DNA of 6,257 nucleotides from NCBI GenBank assembly GCA_018818145.1, contig JAHIST010000063.1, forward strand, positions 1-6,257, written 5' to 3'. The DNA comes from Patescibacteria group bacterium. Lineage in GTDB: Bacteria; Patescibacteriota; Minisyncoccia; Portnoybacterales; GWB1-42-6. Position 1 is the first letter of the stretch, and each line of letters starts with the position of its first letter. The translations under genes were made by a program, and so were the position numbers. Of this stretch, positions 1 to 4,751 are shown in pieces. Under the pieces are notes generated by a model, which saw only the letters and a program-made list of their open reading frames with translations, was not told the origin of the DNA and did no database searches.

Positions 1-84
1 ACCACCAAAGATGAAATACGCAAATATGTCAGGGAGCAGAAAGATAGGTTTGATAAGCTTGCCAAACAGCAAAAACTTTTGTAA
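1..84 (+). CDS. 3' end of an unidentified upstream gene (partial)
   Basis: The first reading frame is open from base 1 and ends at TAA (82-84), giving 27 C-terminal residues that start TTKDEIRKYV and end KLAKQQKLL. The fragment is very rich in Lys, Arg, Gln and Asp and looks like an amphipathic helix, with no diagnostic motif. It runs in the same direction as secA and ends 104 bases before it. I cannot name the protein: a charged C-terminal helix of this sort occurs in many ribosome-associated or DNA-binding proteins. The support is the open frame, coding-like composition and a clean stop ahead of a hairpin. Confidence 0.6.
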   Translation, partial: TTKDEIRKYVREQKDRFDKLAKQQKLL

Positions 85-109
85 CCACCACGGTCGGATG
101 GAGAGAAAT

Positions 110-131
110 CCCCGCCGCTCCGTCGGCGGGG
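110..131 (+). terminator. GC-rich hairpin after the upstream gene, possible terminator or palindromic repeat
   Basis: The arms CCCCGCCG (110-117) and CGGCGGGG (124-131) are perfect complements around a 6-base loop. The stem is followed by TAGTTTAATTT, only a weak T-run, so termination of the upstream gene is possible but not convincing. The composition resembles the GC-rich palindromes found elsewhere in this window (2853-2887, 2995-3026, 5643-5660), so it may instead be a dispersed repeat. Confidence 0.5.
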
Positions 132-152
132 TAGTTTAATTTGATGATGAAT

Positions 153-180
153 TAGATCTCGGACACGATCCGGGATGACA
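153..180 (+). repeat. Degenerate palindromic repeat just upstream of secA
   Basis: The stretch contains CTCGGA-CACGA-TCCGGG, a short inverted repeat with one G-T wobble, followed by ATGACA. This resembles the very widespread bacterial intergenic repeat of the form CCGGACTTGATCCGGGATGACA. It ends 8 bases before the secA start and leaves that start without a clear Shine-Dalgarno sequence. The resemblance is from memory of the repeat type and the copy is short, so confidence is low. Confidence 0.35.
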
Positions 181-188
181 AATCAGAA

Positions 189-2972
189 ATGTCATTATTA
201 ACGAAAATTTTTGGCGATTCGGGATCGCGGGTCGCCGGACAATATCAATCAAGAGTGGAAGAAATCAATAAACTCGAACCGCAGTTCGAGAATTTTTCTA
301 TTGAAGAGATGAAAGCCAAAACGCAGGAATTTAAAGAACGGCTGAACAAAGGCGAATCCTTGGATGATTTATTGCCCGAAGCATTTGCGGCAGTGCGCGA
401 GGCGGCTAAACGCACTATCGGCCAGCGTCATTTTGACGCGCAGTTAATCGGCGGCATGGTCCTGCACGAAGGCAAAATTGCGGAAATGAAAACGGGCGAG
501 GGCAAAACTTTGGCGGCGACGTTGGCAGTCTATTTAAACGCGCTGGAAGGCAAAGGCGCGCATGTGGTCACAGTCAATGATTATTTGTCTAAGCGCGATA
601 CCAACTGGATGGGCGCGATTTATCACAGCCTTGGTTTGTCGGTCGGCTGTATTCAGCACGAAGTTTCATATGTTTACGAACTAAAAGTACTTGATAAAGA
701 CGAAGTTACGGTGGAAATGGAAAATTTAAAACAAGTGCCGCGGCGGGAAGCCTACGGCGTGGACATTACCTACGGCACTAACAACGAATTTGGTTTTGAT
801 TATCTGCGTGATAATATGGTGGAAGATTTTTCGCAGATGGCGCAGAGGGGGCACAATTTTGCCATAGTAGACGAAGTAGACAGTATTTTAATTGACGAGG
901 CGAGAACGCCATTGATTATTTCGGCGCCCGACGCAGAATCAACCAAGCTTTACGAAACTTTTTCACGGATTGTGCCGCAGCTCAAAGAAAACGAGGATTA
1001 CAATATTGACGAAAAAATGCGAACTTCCATTTTAACCGAAGCGGGTATTGAAAAAGTGGAAAAAATGCTGGGGTTGGGAAATATCTATACCGAAGGCGGC
1101 GTCAAGTATGTCCATCATTTGGAACAAGCCTTGCGGGCGCAGGCGCTTTTCAGGCGCGACAAAGATTATGTTGTCAAAGACGGCGAAATAATTATTGTTG
1201 ACGAATTTACTGGTCGGCTGATGCACGGCCGAAGATACTCGGAAGGTTTACACCAAGCACTGGAGGCAAAAGAAGGAGTTGAGGTGCAAAGGGAATCGCG
1301 CACTTTGGCGACGATCACTTTCCAAAATTATTTCCGCATGTACAAAAAATTGGCCGGCATGACCGGTACGGCTCTAACTTCGGCGGAAGAAATGAGCAAA
1401 GTTTATAAACTTGAGGTGGTGCCGGTGCCTACCAACAAGCCAATGATTCGCGCTGATATGCCAGACAGCGTTTATCGCACGGAGCGTGGAAAATTTCAAG
1501 CCGTCAGTCGGGAAATAAAAAAATGTCATCAAGCCGGTCAGCCGGTGCTGGTAGGCACGGTTTCAATTGAAAAAAACGAGTTGTTGAGCGCCTTGCTTAA
1601 ACGCGAGGGCATTGCGCACGAATTACTGAATGCCAAAAATCACGAGCGCGAGGCGCAAATTATTGCCAAAGCCGGCGAGCCGGGCGCGGTGACTTTGGCA
1701 ACAAATATGGCTGGGCGGGGAGTGGACATTATATTGGGCGGTAGGACCGAAAAAAATGTCATTGCGAGCGAGTCCCGCGCCGCGCGGGACGAGCGCGGCA
1801 ATCCCGAGGAAAACAGCGGCGGTGACAATAGTTTGGGATTGCTTCGTCCCCCGCAAATGTGGGGTCCTCGCAATGACAATGTAGATGAATGGCAACTAAA
1901 ACACGACCAAGTGATTAAAGCCGGCGGCCTGCATATTTTAGGCACTGAGCGCCATGAGGCGCGGCGCATTGATGATCAGCTGCGCGGGCGCTCCGGGAGG
2001 CAGGGCGATTCAGGTTCGTCGCAGTTTTTTGTTTCGCTGGAAGATGATTTAATGCGTATTTTTGCGCCCGAGCGCATTAAGCGCATGATGGAAATTTTAA
2101 AAGTGCCCGAGGACCAGCCCATTGAAAATAAAATGATTTCGCGGGCGATTGAAAACGCACAGGCAAAAATAGAAGGTTTTAATTTTGACATCCGCAAACA
2201 TGTTCTGGAATATGACGACGTGATGAATAAACAGCGCGAGACGATTTATCGCAAACGGCGTGAGCTTTTGGAGCCCGGCAGTTTAAAGGAGCAGGTTCAA
2301 GAAATGGTGGCGCAGGAAATTTCAAAAATTATTTCTTTCCACGCGCCCGGCGATTTTCGCGACGATTGGAATTATGAAGAAATTTATGAAAATCTGAATA
2401 CGATTTTTCCGGTGCCGATTGAGGCAAGGCAGGGCATGAAAGACGCCAAAACCAAAGACGACTTAACTGACTATCTGGTTGGCTTGGCTAATGTGGCCTA
2501 TGAGAAAAAAGAAAAGGAAATCGGCGAGCAAAATATGCGTCAGCTGGAAAAAGCCGTTTTTCTGCGCACAATAGATATGCTTTGGATGGACCATTTGGAT
2601 GAAATGGAACACTTGCGCGATTCGGTTCGTTTACGCGCCTACGGCCAAAAAGACCCGCTGGTGGAATACAAAAACGAAGGGCATCGTTTATTTCAGCGTC
2701 TGCTTGGCGCGATTCAGTCAAATTTTGTCGGGATGATTTTCAAAGTGGCGATTACGCCACAACCGCGGAACTACGCGGAAGTTACCCCGATAGATAGGCG
2801 CGGAGCGCCATCTAACAGGGCGAGCGCGGAACAACGCGGAAAAATCGGCTTGCCCGCCGGAGCTCCGCGAAGCGGAGCGAAGGTGGGTCGCAACGATCCC
2901 TGCTCGTGTGGAGCGAAAAAACCAAACGGGACTCCGAAGAAATACAAACATTGCTGTGGCAAAAATGTTTAG
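189..2972 (+). CDS. secA: Protein translocase ATPase SecA
   Basis: SecA is the motor ATPase that binds preproteins and drives them through the SecYEG channel. Visible motifs in order: Walker A GEGKT (103-107), ITYGTNNEFGFDYLRDNM ahead of Walker B DEVD (228-231), the preprotein-binding region and DEFTGR (338-343), helicase motif V NMAGRGVDI (506-514), motif VI QLRGRSGRQGD (597-607), the helical scaffold with LWMDHLDEMEHLRDSVRLR, and a C-terminal zinc-binding SEC-C motif with Cys 905, 907, 922 and 923. At 927 residues it is slightly long, because residues 523-564 come from an inserted palindromic repeat and residues 866-900 of the C-terminal linker are also repeat-derived. The SEC-C loop is about six residues longer than the usual CGSGKKYKKCH form. 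ATG 189 is the first start after an in-frame TAG at 153; there is no clear Shine-Dalgarno. All catalytic motifs are intact, so it should be functional. Confidence 0.98.
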   Translation: MSLLTKIFGDSGSRVAGQYQSRVEEINKLEPQFENFSIEEMKAKTQEFKERLNKGESLDDLLPEAFAAVREAAKRTIGQRHFDAQLIGGMVLHEGKIAEMKTGEGKTLAATLAVYLNALEGKGAHVVTVNDYLSKRDTNWMGAIYHSLGLSVGCIQHEVSYVYELKVLDKDEVTVEMENLKQVPRREAYGVDITYGTNNEFGFDYLRDNMVEDFSQMAQRGHNFAIVDEVDSILIDEARTPLIISAPDAESTKLYETFSRIVPQLKENEDYNIDEKMRTSILTEAGIEKVEKMLGLGNIYTEGGVKYVHHLEQALRAQALFRRDKDYVVKDGEIIIVDEFTGRLMHGRRYSEGLHQALEAKEGVEVQRESRTLATITFQNYFRMYKKLAGMTGTALTSAEEMSKVYKLEVVPVPTNKPMIRADMPDSVYRTERGKFQAVSREIKKCHQAGQPVLVGTVSIEKNELLSALLKREGIAHELLNAKNHEREAQIIAKAGEPGAVTLATNMAGRGVDIILGGRTEKNVIASESRAARDERGNPEENSGGDNSLGLLRPPQMWGPRNDNVDEWQLKHDQVIKAGGLHILGTERHEARRIDDQLRGRSGRQGDSGSSQFFVSLEDDLMRIFAPERIKRMMEILKVPEDQPIENKMISRAIENAQAKIEGFNFDIRKHVLEYDDVMNKQRETIYRKRRELLEPGSLKEQVQEMVAQEISKIISFHAPGDFRDDWNYEEIYENLNTIFPVPIEARQGMKDAKTKDDLTDYLVGLANVAYEKKEKEIGEQNMRQLEKAVFLRTIDMLWMDHLDEMEHLRDSVRLRAYGQKDPLVEYKNEGHRLFQRLLGAIQSNFVGMIFKVAITPQPRNYAEVTPIDRRGAPSNRASAEQRGKIGLPAGAPRSGAKVGRNDPCSCGAKKPNGTPKKYKHCCGKNV
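1757..1878 (+). repeat. 122-bp palindromic element inserted in frame inside secA
   Basis: The ends TGTCATTGCGAG (1757-1768) and CTCGCAATGACA (1867-1878) are a perfect 12-bp inverted repeat. Inside are a second inverted pair, GCAATCCC (1798-1805) with GGGATTGC (1835-1842), and a strong hairpin with arms GTCCCGCG (1772-1779) and CGCGGGAC (1783-1790). AATGT occurs at 1755-1759 and 1878-1882, 123 bases (41 codons) apart, so removing one interval restores an uninterrupted frame reading EKNVDEWQLKHDQVI. Read on the minus strand the element has the GTCATTGCGAGG...GACGAAGCAATCCC form that I recall as a widespread dispersed bacterial repeat; Rickettsia palindromic elements are a known case of such repeats inside genes. 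It encodes a charged, low-hydrophobicity segment between helicase motifs V and VI. Confidence 0.85.
2785..2820 (+). repeat. Palindromic repeat (CCCCGTTAGAT type) in the secA linker
   Basis: The arm CCCCGATAGAT (2785-2795) is complementary at 9 of 11 positions to ATCTAACAGGG (2810-2820), and the inner part GGCGC...GCGCC extends the stem with one bulged base. Each arm differs by one base from the perfect palindrome arms CCCCGTTAGAT/ATCTAACGGGG at 5563-5591, so the two belong to one family. Here it encodes SecA residues 866-878 (TPIDRRGAPSNRA) in the C-terminal linker. Confidence 0.65.
2853..2887 (+). repeat. Palindromic repeat (CCCGCC type) in the secA linker
   Basis: A perfect 7-bp inner stem GCTCCGC (2862-2868)/GCGGAGC (2872-2878) with loop GAA lies between outer arms CCCGCC (2853-2858) and GGTGGG (2882-2887), which pair with one G-T wobble. 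It encodes SecA residues 889-900, just before the zinc-binding tail. It resembles the palindrome at 2995-3026, which also has CCCGCC outer arms around an inner hairpin. Confidence 0.6.
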
Positions 2973-2994
2973 AGTAAAATAAAAGAAAGCGCAG

Positions 2995-3026
2995 CCCGCC
3001 GAAGCCTTTGGCGAAGGCTGGGCGGG
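2995..3026 (+). repeat. Palindromic repeat after secA, joined to a SEC-C tail remnant
   Basis: Outer arms CCCGCC (2995-3000) and GGCGGG (3021-3026) enclose an inner stem AGCCTT (3003-3008)/AAGGCT (3014-3019). The right arm overlaps the first two codons of the SEC-C tail remnant at 3021-3062. No T-run follows, so it is a poor intrinsic terminator for secA. The outer arms match the repeat in the secA linker at 2853-2887. Confidence 0.6.
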
Positions 3027-3062
3027 TCGGGGAAAAAGTATAAAAAATGTCATGGGAAATAA
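3021..3062 (+). pseudogene. SEC-C tail remnant 1 (GGSGKKYKKCHGK-stop)
   Basis: The 14 codons read G-G-S-G-K-K-Y-K-K-C-H-G-K followed by TAA. This matches the end of a canonical SEC-C zinc-binding tail, CGSGKKYKKCHGK, with only the first Cys changed to Gly (TGC to GGC would do it). It is in the same phase as secA but lies beyond the secA stop, separated by a palindromic repeat, and has no CxC half. No start codon or protein domain precedes it. Its stop codon TAA is followed by one base and then the ATG of the DUF1653 gene. I interpret it as a displaced older secA 3' end. Confidence 0.8.
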
Positions 3063-3063
3063 T

Positions 3064-3273
3064 ATGCTTAAATTAGGAAAATACAGACATTACAAAGGGA
3101 ACGAATACGAGATGATTGGTATAGCCAAACATAGCGAGACACTTGAAGAGTTGGTAGTTTATCGAGCACTCTATGGAGATCATAATTTATGGGTACGATC
3201 ATTGAGAATGTTTACTGAAGAGGTTGAAATAAATGGAAAGAAAGTGCCAAGGTTTGATTATACTGGAAAATAA
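3064..3273 (+). CDS. DUF1653 family protein
   Basis: A 69-residue protein with the full DUF1653 pattern: LGKYRHYKGNEYEMIGIAKHSET near the N-terminus, then EELVVYRALYGD, LWVRSLRMF, and a KVPRFDY end. The length matches this small single-domain family, whose members are widespread in bacteria and have no established biochemical role that I know of. I chose ATG 3064 because GGGA at 3054-3057 gives a suitable ribosome binding site and because LGKYRHYKG is the usual family beginning; ATG 3052, four codons upstream, lies inside the preceding SEC-C remnant. The gene is bracketed by SEC-C tail remnants on both sides and is more AT-rich than secA, consistent with arrival as a cassette. No signal peptide, so cytoplasmic. 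Confidence 0.9.
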   Translation: MLKLGKYRHYKGNEYEMIGIAKHSETLEELVVYRALYGDHNLWVRSLRMFTEEVEINGKKVPRFDYTGK

Positions 3274-3277
3274 TTCC

Positions 3278-3319
3278 CGTGGACGCGGGAATAAATTCAA
3301 GAAACGTCACGGTAAGTGA
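3278..3319 (+). pseudogene. SEC-C tail remnant 2 (RGRGNKFKKRHGK-stop)
   Basis: In a frame different from the DUF1653 gene, 14 codons read R-G-R-G-N-K-F-K-K-R-H-G-K followed by TGA. This aligns without gaps to the SEC-C form CGSGNKFKKCHGK; both Cys positions are now Arg (CGT), each one T-to-C change from TGT. Codons just upstream read N-N-S, compatible with the N-D-P that precedes the first Cys in intact tails, with the CxC part shortened. A 7-bp hairpin, ATTCCCG (3273-3279)/CGGGAAT (3286-3292), overlaps its start. No protein domain precedes it. Confidence 0.7.
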
Positions 3320-3324
3320 CATTT

Positions 3325-3371
3325 CGCAATCATGGACAAGGTCGAAGGATAAAAAGTTCCATGGGCGATAA
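3325..3371 (+). pseudogene. SEC-C tail remnant 3 (RN..HGQGRR / frameshift / KKFHGR-stop)
   Basis: The codons from 3325 read R-N-H-G-Q-G-R-R; after one missing base near 3349 the next frame reads K-K-F-H-G-R followed by TAA (3369-3371). Restoring one T (AT to TAT) gives RN-HGQGRRYKKFHGR, which aligns to an SEC-C tail RN(DPCP)CGQGRRYKKCHGR with the DPCP codons deleted and the two Cys now His and Phe. The stop codon TAA abuts the ATG of the next gene with one base between, as in remnant 1. The frameshift and Cys losses mark it as decayed. Confidence 0.65.
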
Positions 3372-3372
3372 T

Positions 3373-3930
3373 ATGATGAAATTACAGATAAAACCATTGA
3401 AAGCGCTTAAAAATACTTGCGGTCCGACATCCCTTAGGATGGTGCTGACTTATTACGGTATAAATAAGAAAGAAAAGGAAATCTTAAAGGCGATAGGTGG
3501 TTTAAGAAAATATAGTATCCGCACGGTAAGGTTAGCCGAATATGCTGATAAGTTGGGTTTTGATTATGAATGTTTTTCGTACGAGAAAGAACTATCGCAC
3601 GGGATTGCGAAAATTAGAAAACCAGACAGCAATGACATTCTGAAGTTTTTGAAGAAAAGGATGCCAGTTATTATTGCAGTTAATGCTTCTTTGCTTTTTG
3701 GGTATAGAGACAAAAAAATGGGACATTTTATAGTCATTACTGGATACGGGAATAGACATTTTTGGTATAACGACCCATGGGATGGTAAGACTCATAAAAT
3801 TAATACGGAAAATCTAAAATTTGCTTGGTTTAATAATGTAATTGATTCCAGCGCTTATCTCTTAGCGATATGGCCAAAGAAATTTCTGCGGACACACAGG
3901 AATAAAAACAAGAAGTGCCACGGGAAGTAA
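3373..3930 (+). CDS. C39-like papain-fold peptidase family protein with a SEC-C tail remnant at its C-terminus
   Basis: A 185-residue protein with the peptidase C39-like pattern: NTCGPTSLRMVLTYYG near the N-terminus (candidate catalytic Cys16), MGHFIVITGY (His118) and FWYNDPWDG (Asp134). The Gln usually found a few residues before the Cys to form the oxyanion hole is not at its expected place (KALKNTC), so activity is uncertain. There is no signal peptide, so it should act in the cytoplasm. C39 domains classically cut double-Gly leaders of peptides, but no precursor or ABC transporter is nearby, so the substrate is unknown. I chose ATG 3373 by analogy with the DUF1653 gene: GGG at 3363-3365 and the same TAATATG junction. 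GTG 3316, ATG 3361 and ATG 3376 are alternatives. The last 13 residues (RTHRNKNKKCHGK) are not part of the fold and match an SEC-C tail. The coding sequence is clearly AT-richer than secA. Confidence 0.8.
   Translation: MMKLQIKPLKALKNTCGPTSLRMVLTYYGINKKEKEILKAIGGLRKYSIRTVRLAEYADKLGFDYECFSYEKELSHGIAKIRKPDSNDILKFLKKRMPVIIAVNASLLFGYRDKKMGHFIVITGYGNRHFWYNDPWDGKTHKINTENLKFAWFNNVIDSSAYLLAIWPKKFLRTHRNKNKKCHGK
3889..3930 (+). other. SEC-C tail remnant 4, fused in frame to the C39-like gene
   Basis: The final 14 codons of the C39-like gene read R-T-H-R-N-K-N-K-K-C-H-G-K and stop at TAA. The part NKNKKCHGK matches an SEC-C tail of the CGSGNKFKKCHGK type in register. Just upstream, TGCGGA (3887-3892) would encode the missing Cys-Gly in another phase, followed by CACAC; a two-base slip in this CA run could explain how the tail came to share the peptidase frame. 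The paired CxC half is absent, so zinc binding is unlikely. Confidence 0.7.
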
Positions 3931-3944
3931 AACTAAAATTCAGG

Positions 3945-3987
3945 TTCTTAACGGCTCAACGGATGAGCATCGTTGAGCCGTTAAGAA
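3945..3987. repeat. 17-bp perfect inverted repeat next to SEC-C remnant 5
   Basis: The arms at 3945-3961 (beginning TTCTTAACGGC) and 3971-3987 (ending GCCGTTAAGAA) are perfect complements over 17 bp with a 9-base loop. No T-run follows on the plus strand, so it is not an ordinary terminator for the C39-like gene. On the minus strand a modestly T-rich stretch follows, but no minus-strand gene ends here. The last five bases of the right arm are also the first codons (AAG AA) of the tail remnant at 3983-4012. It may be a mobile palindrome or a structure used in recombination. Confidence 0.75.
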
Positions 3988-4012
3988 ATATAAAAAGCGT
4001 TGTGGAAGATAG
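3983..4012 (+). pseudogene. SEC-C tail remnant 5 (KKYKKRCGR-stop)
   Basis: The codons read K-K-Y-K-K-R-C-G-R then TAG, matching an SEC-C end of the KKYKKCCGR type with the first Cys changed to Arg (CGT, one base from TGT). It resembles the present SecA tail (KKYKHCCGK), which also has a Cys-Cys pair, more than the Cys-His remnants in between. The upstream half is replaced by the 17-bp inverted repeat. After the stop comes ATGGAAAATTAA, which echoes the ATG...AAATTA found after remnants 1 and 3. The match is short, so it is less certain than remnants 1 and 4. Confidence 0.6.
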
Positions 4013-4025
4013 ATGGAAAATTAAT

Positions 4026-4054
4026 TTGACGCAATAGAAAGCAGGAGCTATAAT
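4026..4054 (+). promoter_or_regulatory. Promoter for the dockerin gene (TTGACG-17-TATAAT)
   Basis: TTGACG (4026-4031) and a perfect TATAAT (4049-4054) are separated by exactly 17 bases, matching the housekeeping sigma-70 type consensus with one -35 mismatch. Transcription would start near 4061, leaving an untranslated leader of roughly 85 bases before the ATG at 4145. This promoter marks the end of the secA-linked array. Nothing else recognisable lies in 4055-4131. Confidence 0.8.
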
Positions 4055-4144
4055 TTAAAAAGAGAAGTCTTAATAAAGTTCTTTTTTCTGAATGTTCCAA
4101 AATAGAGACTCAGTTCTTCTAAAAAACATATAGGAGGGAAAACG

Positions 4145-4720
4145 ATGAAAGCTAAGGCTTGGTATTTGGTTTTTGTTGTTGTCGGCATGTGGTTTTTGTC
4201 TTTTCCTGTCCAGGCAGAAGCAAAAACCATAAAGATTGCGTGGGACGCGAATACTGACGGAGCGACGGGCTACAAAGTTTACTGGAGTTATAATAAGTTG
4301 GAAGTGATTAACAAAACGGCTGCATCAATAGATGTCGGCAATAAGCTGTGTTATTGCTTTGAAGCAAACGAGGCCTATCCGGCTGTTTACTTTGGCGTAA
4401 CGGCTTATAACGCGACCGCAGAAAGCGGTATAACTACGGGATATAGTTTATTCGGCAATATCAACGGAGATATTATGTTTAACTCGGGAGTTGCTTGGAG
4501 TGATACCCGGGTTGATGGAGCCGATTTAACTATTTTAGGCCTTTATTTTGGCCAGACGGTTGTTCATTCTAATTTTGACTGCAACAGTTGCAGTTATATT
4601 TCTGGCGGCTGGCCGCCAAGTGCCCTTCAAAAAGCTGACATAAAAAAAGACGGGGCTAACCGAATTGATGGCTTTGATTTAATTGAATTAGGATTGCGTT
4701 TTGGCAACGCAACTCAATAA
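4145..4720 (+). CDS. Secreted Fn3-like protein with a C-terminal dockerin-type domain
   Basis: This 191-residue exported protein begins with a signal peptide (MKAKAWYLVFVVVGMWFLSF, cleavage probably after VQA or AEA near residues 24-26). Residues about 27-100 (IAWDANTDGATGYKVYW ... YFGVTAYN) have the look of a fibronectin type III beta-sandwich. Residues about 104-188 form a dockerin-like pair of Ca-binding repeats: GNINGD ... RVDGADLTILGLYFG and ADIKKDGANRIDGFDLIELG. In the second repeat the Asp/Asn positions of the loop are well kept; the first is stretched by an insertion between GNINGD and RVDG. Dockerins bind cohesin modules, and a cohesin-type gene lies 0.8 kb downstream. A strong Shine-Dalgarno, AGGAGGG (4132-4138), sits six bases before the ATG. 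No enzyme domain is present, so an adhesive or structural role is more likely than catalysis. Confidence 0.85.
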   Translation: MKAKAWYLVFVVVGMWFLSFPVQAEAKTIKIAWDANTDGATGYKVYWSYNKLEVINKTAASIDVGNKLCYCFEANEAYPAVYFGVTAYNATAESGITTGYSLFGNINGDIMFNSGVAWSDTRVDGADLTILGLYFGQTVVHSNFDCNSCSYISGGWPPSALQKADIKKDGANRIDGFDLIELGLRFGNATQ

Positions 4721-4749
4721 ATCCCCACACCTTGAAAAGGTGTGGGGAT
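4721..4749. terminator. Strong hairpin after the dockerin gene
   Basis: ATCCCCACACCTT (4721-4733) and AAGGTGTGGGGAT (4737-4749) are perfect complements over 13 bp, starting immediately after the TAA of the dockerin gene. On the plus strand it is followed by an A-run, not a T-run, so it is not a classical terminator alone; it may stabilise the transcript 3' end or block convergent transcription together with the next hairpin. Confidence 0.65.
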
Positions 4750-4751
4750 AA

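Noticed and set aside
1757..1878. An intein or domain fusion in SecA.
   Set aside because: The insertion is only about 41 residues, lacks any intein splice motif, and its DNA is an inverted-repeat element.
1623..1969. Two long minus-strand open frames across the middle of secA.
   Set aside because: They lie opposite conserved SecA motifs and stay open mainly because of the GC-rich palindromic element; no ribosome binding site or recognisable domain.
2973..3062. SecA extended through its TAG stop into the in-frame GSGKKYKKCHGK segment by stop-codon readthrough.
   Set aside because: The SecA tail before the stop is already complete with four Cys, the intervening codons are palindromic repeat sequence, and the segment lacks its own CxC. 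Similar remnants further on are out of frame, so a common decay origin is simpler.
2937..4012. CRISPR array or integron attC array.
   Set aside because: Repeats are irregularly spaced, diverged and protein-like in pattern, with no uniform spacers; no integrase or cas gene is visible. The integron comparison is only an analogy.
4013..4144. Riboswitch or small RNA in the leader of the dockerin gene.
   Set aside because: Apart from the promoter and the ribosome binding site, no conserved structure or strong stem is apparent in this AT-rich leader.
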